Source: JBPESN01 sp051710625
Lineage (GTDB): Bacteria > Pseudomonadota > Gammaproteobacteria > Enterobacterales > Enterobacteriaceae
Assembly: GCF_051710625.1 (NCBI RefSeq)
Contig: NZ_JBPESN010000032.1
Location: forward strand, 1 to 26,276
Direction of reading: 5' to 3'
Length of the DNA: 26,276 bases
Part shown: in pieces, positions 1 through 8,565 of the stretch
How the letters are laid out: the number at the start of each line of letters is the position of its first letter
Position numbering within the stretch: position 1 is the first letter of the stretch
The notes under the pieces: model-generated
What the model was told of the DNA's origin: nothing
The model's input: the letters and a program-made list of their open reading frames with translations, nothing else
Database searches by the model: none
Program-made: the position numbers and the translations under genes

Positions 1-204
1 CTTCAGAAGTCTGAAAAACGAGTGGATACCGGTAACGGGCTACATAAGCTTCAGCGAAGCAGCTCATGAAATTACCGACTATATCGTGGGATATTACAGC
101 GCACTCAGGCCGCATAAATATAACGGTAGGTTGCCACCAAACGAATCAGAAAATAGATACTGGAAAAACGCTAACGCGGTGGTCAGTTTTAGTTGACCAC
201 TACA
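1..204 (+). mobile_element. 3' end of an IS3-family insertion sequence (copy A), with terminal repeat
   Basis: The + strand from base 2 to the TGA at 194-196 encodes the last 64 residues of an IS3-family transposase (OrfB, integrase-type DDE enzyme). It starts at FRSLKNEW and ends in the tail ENRYWKNANAVVSFS. The element ends at 204 with the terminal sequence TAGTTGACCACTACA. Two more copies of the same end occur at 11614 and 26143 in the opposite orientation. The catalytic part lies outside the window, so I cannot say whether this copy is active. About six base differences separate it from the copy at 11614, so the copies are related but not freshly duplicated. Confidence 0.9.
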
Positions 205-391
205 AACTTCACTTCCCTCACGTTATGATTCGTCTTCCCCGGCCGTCATTGATCAGGTTTTAATTCTCCGCCAATCATCAGGTAGCAGCCTCATTGTTAC
301 GGGACGTCTGCTATATTTTCTCAGTGGCGAAGTGTCCATAAGTGAATAAGACAAGTCAGACACCCACAGGTGAAATGTTGCTTTCATTACA

Positions 392-1970
392 CTACATGTG
401 CCTGATTTCAATCCCAGAATTTCCCCACCCTGCAACGCTCATCCAAACGGTTTTCGCACCTGTCGCTACTCTGAGTCTAAAATTTCCTTCCTCCACGCTG
501 CGCCATGAAACGCTTTGCTTCCCCTTAAAACGTTTTACCCGCAAAAATGTCCTTTGGCGCTTGATTCCACAGGCTCAACGCTAAGAATAGGGAAGACGCG
601 GTGTCTCACTTTATCGTCGCTAATAACGTTGTCTGACCGTTATCGCGAATTCACCTCATGCCAAGCCACTCCGGTGGTTAACGTTAAGGACTCTCCCGTA
701 TTAAGAATGACCTCTTTATTGTCGTAATAAACCGTCATCTAATAGATGACGTTAGTGGCAATTTTAAGTGTTTTGTTTACGTCGGTCAAAGAAGGAACAA
801 GAACTTTTGGTGCCCAGCCACCATTAACCATTTTTATCGATATGTGATCATGTTTTTCCAATGCAGCACGCAATGACGCTTCCGTGATGGCTTTACCATT
901 ATTTATGGGCAGAGAATAAGCGTTTTTTTCGTCTAAATAGTCAATCATCTCCTGCCGCAACGCCTCAATACGCTGCCACGTCTCCTCATCATAAATTTTA
1001 TCAATATTATAATGACTTTGCCCTTGTTGGGTAGCGTTCCCGTCAGGCATATCATCAACATATTTTTTGTTTATTAACATCGATGCTTCGGCAAGCAGAT
1101 CCTGGCTTTCACTTGCTTCTATCTCCTCGAGTTCTTTGGCCAATACCGATAAGGGTGGCAGCTTAATAACCTAGTTATATTCAGCAAGTTTCTTATTGCC
1201 ATAAAAATCCCATGCTTCAAACATTATTCCATCCTGGCTTGTTTTTATCAAGCAGCCGGTACCCGGTGATTTAACGTTATTTTCTCCTCTGGTCAAACTG
1301 GGAATTTTAACCAGCGTGTTATAAGACCGTTGAATAAATTCGATCACGCTAAAGCCATTATGTATGTGACCGTTAAGCATGACAATTTGCGGATAATCGC
1401 TAAATAATTTCTTCAACATTTCATCTCGATCGCCAAAACCGCCAAATAGGCCCGCTCTCTAATGCGAAGCGTTAAAAGCTTGGTGCGTGACTATAAAAAT
1501 GGGTTTATAAATACCGCTGTTTTCAGCCAGTTTTTCCTTCAAGCATTTAACTGAATCATCATTTAAATGCATCATGTCTTTAAGACCGAGATCGGTATTC
1601 AAACACAAGACGTGATAGTCATTAAATCAAGCATCAATACACATGGTATTAGCAGAATACTTGATGCCGAATTTATCCAAATAGTCATGATATAAGTTAA
1701 CCAAAACTGGGTCTAAAGAAAAACCTTCTCCGACATCTGTTCGTACATCGTGATTACCCAACATAAGCATTATGGAATTATAAAATTCTGCTGAAAAACA
1801 ATCAGTTATAATCGATAGTGCTTTATTTTTTTTAGCATGTGCATCCCAATATCTCCTGCCATGATTAATGGCGTGGCGCCATTCTTCACCATATTATTTA
1901 ATAATGTGGTTAACACGTCATTCTCACGTTGACCGTCCTGATGAATGTCACTGGTGACTCCAATAATCAT
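392..1970 (-). pseudogene. Calcineurin-like metallophosphoesterase with C-terminal extension, heavily broken
   Basis: The start is ATG at 1970, preceded by AGGAG six bases upstream. Metal-binding motifs appear in order: SDIHQD near the start, AGDIG, GNHD, THQ and GHIHNG, the usual signature of calcineurin-like phosphoesterases. The reading shifts by one base near 1826-1848, either at GGGATG or at an A8 run (coding strand) at 1826-1833. It then meets in-frame stops at 1627-1629, 1459-1461, 1171-1173, 739-741 and 640-642. A second shift lies near 540, and the last frame stops at 392-394. The segment after the GHIHNG motif is an acidic helix-rich stretch (AKELEEIEASESQDLL), then a part rich in predicted strands (KTLKIATNVIY, then TVYYDNKEVILNTGESLTL). 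The restored length is about 525 residues. I see no signal peptide. An ATG directly follows the stop at 739, so the last 115 codons might once have been a separate gene. I favour one gene because the frame is unbroken across that stop. Substrate unknown. Confidence 0.75.
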
Positions 1971-2605
1971 TTTTTTGCTCCTTTGCAATTGCCAATTTTC
2001 AACTAACGTCGAGTGGAACTTACAGTTTTGTATTAGCGTTAATATGAATGCCATAAATATTTAATATAACTATTTTATGGCTTGTTGTTTCGACAGTCTG
2101 TTTTGTGATGCGGGATTGAATAAAATGGATTACGCCGCAGAACGGATGAAAGGGGAGTGTCTTGTCACCAGTGATATAAATAAATATTTATAGGTTCATT
2201 ATAGAAGACGTCTGAGATAAACCTGTAACATCGACGCAAATGACGCTGCTTGTTAAGAAATTAATTGCCGCCAAGACAAGCCGTCAATAGGTTGAAACCG
2301 GAGGAGATTTCATCTTCCCGAATTACCTTACCTGACGTTAACCCCCTTTTTTTTAGCTACATGCTTACCACGGGAAATAGAGGCACTGGATTGAGCGTAG
2401 CTACCCGCGCCAGGTAAACCAATTCTACTTAATCGGGTCCGCGGCTGGTAGAGCCTGGCGCCGATAATAAGGCACTGTGGTCAAAGAGATGACCATTCAG
2501 GATTCCTGCGCAACAAGTTTGTGTCATTTTGCGGGCTATTGAGCAGCCTAATGGCCCAGGATAGCCATCCTGTTTTACAGGGAAGAGAAATTCGGCAAGA
2601 GGATG
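1971..2605. other. Non-coding stretch upstream of the phosphoesterase remnant
   Basis: I recognise no gene in these 635 bases. The phosphoesterase frame stays open upstream to 2054, but the strong ribosome binding site just before 1970 argues against the longer start. Bases 2040-2090 are AT-rich and could hold that gene's promoter, though no clear -35/-10 pair stands out. Bases 2300-2600 have stops in all frames at short intervals and look like decayed sequence. Confidence 0.4.
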
Positions 2606-3088
2606 CTAGCGTTTTTTTATTGCCACGCTGTGGTCATGTTCACAGGCGTCAGGATGTTGACATGCCTGCACATCTACCACGTTATGTGAGAGAGTAAAGC
2701 CGGTGGCCGCCACGCCATACGTTGTAAAATTTCGTCTATGCCCTGCGTGGTCTGCTCTGTCACCTGACCGCAGCGGTCGCAGATAAAGAAAGCGGAAACA
2801 TGGGAAGGTTCCTCGAAATGATGGCACAGTACTAAAGCTGTTGGTGGACTCGACGCGATGAACAAAACCTTGCTCAAGTAAAAAATCTAGCGCACGGTAA
2901 ACGGTCGGGGGTTTTGCCTGCGGTTCAGATTGACGCAATAAATCCAGCAAATCATAAGCACTTATCGCACCGTTTTGTTGAGACATCAGCCGCAGGACTT
3001 CCTGCCGTTGTGGCGTCAGCCGGACATTGCGCTGCTCGCACAATTCTTCGGCCTGGCTGAGAAGAGGGTTTTCAGTCGTTGTTTTCAT
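2606..3088 (-). pseudogene. zur: Zinc uptake regulator Zur (Fur family), scrambled middle by two opposing frameshifts
   Basis: Zur represses zinc-uptake genes when loaded with Zn. The first ~83 codons match E. coli Zur closely through the winged-helix DNA-binding domain (RNVRLTPQRQEVLRLMS, AKPPTVYRALDFLLEQGFVH). The ATG at 3088 follows GGGGAG. After VESTNSF one extra base near 2843 shifts the frame. The genuine middle (VLCHHFEEPSHVSAFFICDRCG) is read only in another frame, 2674-2843. A second indel near 2710-2725 restores the frame for GFTLSHNVV...CEHDHSVAIKKR. In the restored tail about ten residues holding the second Cys-x-x-Cys pair of E. coli Zur are also missing. The product would be 160 residues with a good DNA-binding head, but without the CDRC zinc site and most of the dimerisation domain. 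Identity is nearly certain. Loss of zinc sensing is inferred. Confidence 0.88.
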
Positions 3089-3157
3089 GATGCTCCCCGG
3101 TTGCGGTTTCTCTGTCTATATTACCACGAAGACACAAAAACCACGACTAAAGCTCGC

Positions 3158-3785
3158 TCAAGCGCTGTATAGACGGGCATAAAGATCATCGGTAACGCTT
3201 CCAGCAATCTTCAGAATATAATAAATAATCTGTTTATTATCGGCGTTTGTTTTTCGCTTTATATTAATCTTATGTGACAACAGCGTTTTATCCTTAATAT
3301 TCAAGTGTGCGCAGATGGCTTTCGTGTTCTCGCCAGCCATCCACATGGCCAAGATTTGTCTTTCAGTCTTGCTGAATCGCAGCAGTGCACATCGTTTTAC
3401 CGTAGGGGCAAGAGAATACTTTTCTTGACCGGAAAATGGGCAACAGTTTACTAAAATCATCAACGGCAAGAAACTTGGAGATCACGATAACATTACTCTT
3501 GATGGGGATAACCGCGTTATAGATAATGTTCTTGTTACCGATGAAAATGATGAAAAACGTGCGCGGCAGCCGTTTGATTAATGCCTTGAGAATACGATTA
3601 TTATTCCGCATATGCATATACCACTGACTGATAATGACAATGTCAAGCATTAATTTGTGGCATAGCATGTCTAATTTCAAAACATTATTAATAGTATAGA
3701 TGTTTTCTCCCAAATCACTTTCATTTAATAATGATCGCATGGCGCTACGGGTAAAAACACAATGATCAAGGATAAAGGCTGTCAT
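3158..3785 (-). pseudogene. RcsA-like LuxR-family regulator, single frameshift
   Basis: The restored product is about 208 residues, the size of RcsA (207). The N-terminal part starts TAFILDHCVFTRSAMRSLL, where RcsA has a similar opening. The C-terminal LuxR-type helix-turn-helix reads LRFSKTERQILAMWMAG, then LNIKDKTLLSHKINIKRK and DNKQIIYY. This is close to the RcsA sequence I recall (MWMAG, NIKAKTVSSHK, NIKRK, NKQVIYH). RcsA partners RcsB to activate capsule genes. The frame breaks near 3425-3430 within an AAAAG string: upstream codons end FRSRK and downstream codons resume YSLAPTVKRC. Upstream of the ATG at 3785 only a weak ribosome site is seen. It could be a paralogue of rcsA and not rcsA itself, because the neighbourhood is not that of E. 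coli rcsA. Confidence 0.72.
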
Positions 3786-4898
3786 AATGCTCAGTCTGGT
3801 AACTTTTTCACCATCGGGAAAAAGAGATTATTATTTGGCTACCATGTCAGACCACTCGTCAGTGCGCGTTGTCATCAATATCGAAGGCGCGCAAAGCGGT
3901 GGCGATGATACGAATCGGCCGTTATTAGCAGTCAAAAAACTCCTCACAGTTTTGCAAATAAGGTTTCACAATTGACGCATTAGATGGGTCCTTTGCCTTG
4001 GACAACATCGACATGCATTTTCAATGCCCAGCTTTCTTTTGATAGAACAGACTCAGCGTTTTGTAAATCCGTCTATCGGGTATTGGGACGCCATGTAAGC
4101 AATTTGGGACAAAATGATCTCATCAGCCCCCTGGCGATGGTTAGCCAAAGTTAATGTATACACGCCTTGATCGCGTGATTCCGCAGGAGCGGCAGCAACG
4201 GTGATAAGGAATGCAAGGCGGCTGTATTACTGACGCTTTGGCCTTATAAGCACTGGATCAAAGTAAACTTTCCCGAGTGAAAAAAGGAAGCATCCGGCTA
4301 GCGTGGGTACATATCAGCGTGAGTCATCAATGATAACTGTTCTAAATAGACATCCTCTACGGAACCATTTCCTTGGCATTAGGTTTTAGGCTCACTGCGC
4401 CGCAGCTTACCGCTTGTGGCTAATAACGGCATAGACATTATCATTATCATTGCGGCGCGCGCGTCCGTTTTAATACCCATGCATGAGTATAGGTATGAAT
4501 AAAGGGCGCTAAATGCCTTTCCGCTACGTTACACATTAACTGATTATCGTGCCTGACCGAGGCGGGCGCTATGATACCGAGGTGCACTGACGCCGGGAAC
4601 TGAGGGCTGTCGTACCCGGAGTGGGCAGCTTAACCGGCGTGAATAATCACATTATTTTCACATCGAGCGCACCGCGCCGGCGCTGCCTGTTTGGCGCAGA
4701 GCGTGGCTCATACGGGGCAGTCTGTGCCGCGATTTGAGTCTGCATCCCTACTTGGTAAAGGTTCACCCGCCAGCAGGGAACTAAACCCCGGCGAGCGCTT
4801 TTCTGTGTTAAAATCTAGCGGAAGTTTCCCTGCCGGTCCCCTCTTTCACTGTGCTGCACGGGGATTTAGTCGCTTGAACAGACGTGAAACCATCAGCC
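3786..4898. other. Decayed 1.1 kb stretch with a possible exported-protein remnant
   Basis: No intact gene is visible. On the minus strand bases 4226 down to 4053 give 57 codons with a signal-peptide-like core (LAFLITVAAAPAES) followed by GVYTLTLANHRQGADEIIL and a stop at 4053-4055. A TAA at 4227-4229 sits just before it, in the n-region of the presumed signal peptide. This may be a remnant of a small periplasmic protein, which I do not recognise. In E. coli the interval between zur and dusA holds short genes (yjbL, yjbM), but I see no match to them. An A/T-only hairpin (AATAAT-CAC-ATTATT, 4642-4656) is too weak to call a terminator. Confidence 0.3.
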
Positions 4899-5934
4899 AT
4901 GCTTGAAAACCGCTTACAACAGAACAGCCGGCCGTCCACTTCAATCTCGGCAGAGCCTATAACGCCTGCACCAGGCCGATTCAGCGTTGCGCCTATGCTG
5001 GATTGGACCGATCGTCATTGCCGTTTTTTTCGGCGCCAGCTAAGTCGCCGCGCGCTGTTGTACACGGAAATGGTGACCACCGGAGCTTTATTGTTTGGTA
5101 AAGGCGATTATTTGGCCTACCACGACGCGGAACACCCCCTGGCGCTGCAATTGGGCGGTAGCGAACCTGATGCGCTGGCGCGATGTGCCAAGTTGGCACA
5201 AGAGCGAGGCTATGATGAAATCAACCTCAATGTAGGCTGCCCCTCCGATCGGGTGCAGAACGGTCGTTTCGGCGCTTGACTGATGGCAGAAAAGGAGCGG
5301 GTGGCGGCCTGTATTGCCGCTATGCGCGAGGCGGTGACGCTGCCGATTACGGTTAAAACCCGCATCGGTATTGACGAGCAGGACAGCTACGCGTTTTTGT
5401 GTGAACTTATCGATACCGTCGCCACGCGCGGCGGCTGCGAAACATTCATAATTCACACCCGTAAGGGATGGCTCAATGGCCTGAGCCCCAAAGAGAATCG
5501 CGAAATTCCGTCGCTGGATTATGATCGCGTGTATCAGCTGAAACGGGACTTTCCGGCGCTCCGATTGATGCTTAACGGCGGGATCAAAACTCTGCACGAG
5601 GCATGGAAACATTTGCAAAAGCTTGATGGTGTGATGATGGGACGGGAAGCCTACCAAAACCCGGGCATCCTGGCGCAGGTCGACAGTGAACTGTTTGGCG
5701 ATGCCGATCCATTGCCGAATCAGGCGGCAGTGAGTGATTGATGCGATGCTGCCTTATATCGAGCGCGAGCTGTCCCAAGGCGCGGCGCTGGATCACATTA
5801 CTTGTCACATGCTTGGACTGTTTCAGGGAATGCCGGGCGCCTGGCAGTGGCGCCGCTATTTGAGCGAGCACGCTCACCGCCCTGGTGCGGGTATCGATGT
5901 GGTTATTAAAGCGTTATCTTGCGTCCGGCATTAA
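4899..5934 (+). pseudogene. dusA: tRNA-dihydrouridine synthase A, stop at the catalytic cysteine plus frameshift
   Basis: DusA reduces uridines in the tRNA D-loop using FMN and NADPH. The sequence matches E. coli DusA throughout: GRFSVAPMLDWTDRHCR, LLYTEMVTTGA, HPLALQLGGSEP, YDEINLNVGCPSDRVQNG, then ITVKTRIGID, FIIHTRKGWLNGLSPKENR, LNGGIKTL and DGVMMGREAYQNPGIL. The codon for the active-site cysteine in the FGACLM motif is TGA (5277-5279), and the frame continues past it. Near 5730-5740 a frameshift separates the body from the C-terminal part (MLPYIERELSQG, LGLFQGMPGAWQWRRYLSEHAH), which ends at 5934. In that tail two usually basic positions are C and W. I took ATG 4899 as start. An in-frame GTG at 4884 is also possible, and neither has a strong ribosome site. 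The 3' end overlaps the convergent regulator by 21 bases. Confidence 0.92.
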
Positions 5935-6636
5935 TAGCTGGCTTAGTGGTTTCAGAAATTTTTGCGGCACATAACGGTCAAAACCGGTGTGCCTACTGTA
6001 TTCGCTGAACTGCCGTAAACAGTGTACCCCCGCTTTCTGATAAATACCTTGGAGCTTGTTCTCCACCGTACGGTGCGACAGGCCAAGATGACGACCAATG
6101 ACTTTGCTACTCATGTTTTGCAGAACAAAAAAAATGACGTCCAATTCTCCTTTGGTAAAGATCGGTTCCGGCGGATAAAACAGAAAATAGCCGGGGCTTT
6201 TAGCGCATAGCTGCTTTCGCAGCGAGACGTCCTCAACTTTGCGCGCATGGAAAATGGAGCCGATACACTCTCGGCTAATCTGGTGATAAAGTGGATATTT
6301 ATCGAAAAAATAAGGTTGAATAAGCTTTTCCCGGCCGTAACAGTGAATTTCGATGGAACAGAGGCGATCCTGTTGCTTGATAGTGCAGCGGTCGTGGCGT
6401 TGAAAATGAGAGGCAAAATCCGCCACCGGTGACGGTAACTCATGATCGAAACAACCAGGGATGGTGAAGAGTGCTGGGTTAATATTTAGCAGATCGTAAT
6501 AAGCATGGTTGGCATAAAGATAGCGCGAATCAAGATCCTTGACGCCCCAGGGCTCACTGGAAGATTCCCATAGCATTAGCAGCTGCGGTGCTATAACGCT
6601 ATCTTGAGTATCGCGAGATAGGCAATCGCTGTTCAT
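5914..6636 (-). CDS. PAS-domain LuxR-type transcriptional regulator
   Basis: This is an open frame of 240 residues and looks intact among pseudogenes. The start at 6636 is preceded by AAGGA seven bases away; nine in-frame codons further upstream (to 6663) are less likely to be translated. Residues ~10-125 resemble a PAS sensor fold (PWGVKDLDSRYLYANHAYYDLL, a typical PAS opening). Residues ~160-215 form a LuxR-type helix-turn-helix (FTKGELDVIFFVLQNMSSKVIG, LGLSHRTVENKLQ). Such proteins control fimbriae, conjugation or host-related genes in enterobacteria. The ligand and targets here are unknown. Its 3' end runs 21 bases into the decayed end of dusA, so it was probably acquired or moved next to dusA, which in E. 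coli is followed directly by pspG. Confidence 0.82.
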   Translation of the reverse strand: MNSDCLSRDTQDSVIAPQLLMLWESSSEPWGVKDLDSRYLYANHAYYDLLNINPALFTIPGCFDHELPSPVADFASHFQRHDRCTIKQQDRLCSIEIHCYGREKLIQPYFFDKYPLYHQISRECIGSIFHARKVEDVSLRKQLCAKSPGYFLFYPPEPIFTKGELDVIFFVLQNMSSKVIGRHLGLSHRTVENKLQGIYQKAGVHCLRQFSEYSRHTGFDRYVPQKFLKPLSQLLMPDAR

Positions 6637-7407
6637 ATAAAGTCCTTTTTGCAAATACCGCATGTCCGTTCTATTTTTTACCGCAAATGTTATTTCTGAT
6701 CCAGCCTGATTTCATATCAATTTATGTTTAACGGCGTTAAAATATTGCCCGAACTTCTCATTGTGTAATATTCTCTCGGCTCAGGTTATTAATGAGGTGA
6801 TAAATAATTTATTTGTTTTACTACCCGCATGTCACCTTCTTTCGATTCCGTAAGCCCGCAAAGCAAGGGGCACTTGAGGGGTGGGATGATGTTGAGCGCG
6901 TGTCAATACGACAGGTCGCTGATGGCGCGAAAGGTTCCAGCCGCCTTACTAGGATACCCCCTAAATGAGGAGTAAGCGGGGAGGCTCAATGAAGGGCGGT
7001 GTAACAAGTTACATCGTGGTCGAATTTGTCACACGCAAAGAATCACAGCCGTCAATCGGTAAGGGCCAGGCCAACAATCAGTCATCTTGAGGTGCGGAAA
7101 ATAATCAGTCAAGCAATAGTATAATGTTGATGAAAGACTATGATGCCGCTATTGTAATAATAGCATTATTTTTAATAAAACAAATATTAAATTTTAATTC
7201 GTGGATTTATTGCAAAAATTTTGTGAGGTCGAATATATTTATGGTTTAATTTCTTTGTCTTGGAAGGGATTATCAAAGGTAATAGTTATAATATGTCTAA
7301 TATTAATGTCATGCCCATTATACGCACGCCAGCGTATATTAACACCATACGTATTTCACCGGAGAATAGGGCGTCAACGCCTGTGCAGATAATGGGGAGG
7401 TCGTGAG
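6637..7407. other. Intergenic region between the PAS/LuxR regulator and the DUF917 gene
   Basis: These 771 bases hold no recognisable gene. The left part must contain the promoter of the divergent PAS/LuxR gene. Bases 7130-7330 are strikingly AT-rich and include TATAAT at 7287-7292, a possible -10 for the DUF917 gene, but the matching -35 is poor. An inverted repeat is listed separately. A weak A/T hairpin (AATAAT-AGC-ATTATT) followed by TTT lies near 7155-7175. A 63-codon open frame at 7201-7392 has no good start site and no family I know. Confidence 0.4.
7000..7013. promoter_or_regulatory. Short inverted repeat, possible operator
   Basis: TGTAAC-AA-GTTACA is a perfect six-base inverted repeat with a two-base centre. 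It lies about 360 bases from the PAS/LuxR start and about 400 from the DUF917 start. It has the size and symmetry of a dimeric regulator site, but it could be chance. No second copy was noticed nearby. Confidence 0.25.
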
Positions 7408-8565
7408 ATGAAATAGCTGGATCATGAAGCAATTGAGCACATCAGTTACGGCGCCGCTATTCTTGCCAGCGGCGGTGGCGGCGATCCTTATATCGGCAAA
7501 ATCATGGCACAGCGGGCCATTGCCCAACACGGCCCCATCCAATTAGTGACACTAGACGAGCTTCAGCCTGAGGCATTGCTGCTGGCGACGGGCATGATAG
7601 GTTCGCGGACAATCATGATGGAAAAGTTACCGAGCGGACAGGAATCGCTGCTGGCCTGTCAGTATATCGCTGAGCATATGGGCCGCCCTTTATCTGCCAT
7701 CTACCCGATCGAAACCGGCGGTATCAATTCACTGTTGCCGCTGGCCTCGGCCTGTATTCTCGGGCTGCCGGTAGCGGATGTCGATGTCATGGGGCGGGCT
7801 TTTCCCGAATTTCAAATGACCACGTTTTATCTGGATGGCATCAATGCGTCGCCGTTCGCCGTCGTGGATGAAAATGCGAATGCCGCACTGTTCAAGGCAC
7901 AAGACAGTCTCAAGGCAGAGAAACTGGCCCGCGCCGTTGCGGTAAACATGGGCGGCTCCGCCGCTTTTGCCGGTTATCCGGTGACGGTCGACCAGGCGCG
8001 GGTTTCAGGAATTACGGGCACGTTGAGGTTGATGTGGCGCATTGGCGTCGAGGTTCAGCAGGCGCGAGATGGCCGCCGCAACGTTATTGAAACCCTCGCG
8101 ACGCTTTTGCAAGGCATCGTGTTGTTTCGAGGAAAAGCCAACCGGATCAACCAGCGTAGTGAGGGCGGTTTCAACTACGGTACTGCCTGTTTTGTCGGCG
8201 TTGATGACGATAAGGACAGCCGCTTTGACGTGCTTTTTCAAAATGAATATCTCTTGGCGCGCCGAGAGGACCAGGCGCTGTGTATGACGCCGGATTTGAT
8301 TATTCTCCTTGATGAAGAAACGGGGTTGCCAATTCTGGGGGAGAGGCTTTGTTACGGGATGCGTGTGGTGGCGCTCGGCGTTCCCGCCCATGAAAAATGG
8401 CGTACGCCGCGGGGAATCGAGGTGTGCGGGCCGCGGTATTTTCACTATCCGGATGACTATACGCCGGTCGAAACGCTGGCGGCCCCCGCTACAGGGAGGA
8501 GCGCGTATGAGTTGGTCGTTGGGAATCGATGTCGGCGGCACCCATACGGATGCGGTGTTGCTTGA
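7408..8565 (+). pseudogene. DUF917-family protein with a stop at codon 3
   Basis: The ATG at 7408 has an excellent ribosome site (GGGGAGG, seven bases away), but codon 3 is TAG (7414-7416). The frame then stays open to 8565. The sequence fits DUF917, whose members pair with hydantoinase/oxoprolinase subunits in purine or hydantoin-type ring catabolism: HISYGAAILASGGGGDPYIG near the N-terminus, ATGMIGSRTIM, YPIETGGINSLLPLASA, GLPVADVDVMGRAFPE, and late GVPAHEKWRTPRGIEVCGP. The next in-frame ATG (7504) would remove the glycine-rich ASGGGGDP segment. The last ~20 codons overlap the following gene by 59 bases and do not look like a DUF917 end, so the original stop may have been lost near 8490-8510. 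Either a pseudogene or a poorly expressed gene. Confidence 0.8.

Noticed and set aside
4642..4656. Terminator-like A/T hairpin
   Set aside because: The stem is only six A/T pairs and no gene ends nearby to be terminated.
5277..5279. Selenocysteine codon in dusA
   Set aside because: The gene carries an additional frameshift and altered C-terminal residues, and I saw no obvious SECIS hairpin; a plain nonsense mutation is simpler.
6676..6700. Zur/Fur-type operator (AAATGTTATTTC)
   Set aside because: Only a half-site is recognisable and the symmetrical half is absent.
8309..8506. Longer N-terminus for the hydantoinase subunit
   Set aside because: The 66 upstream codons are the DUF917 gene read in another frame; the ATG at 8507 has a strong ribosome site and starts directly before the conserved GIDVGGTHTD.
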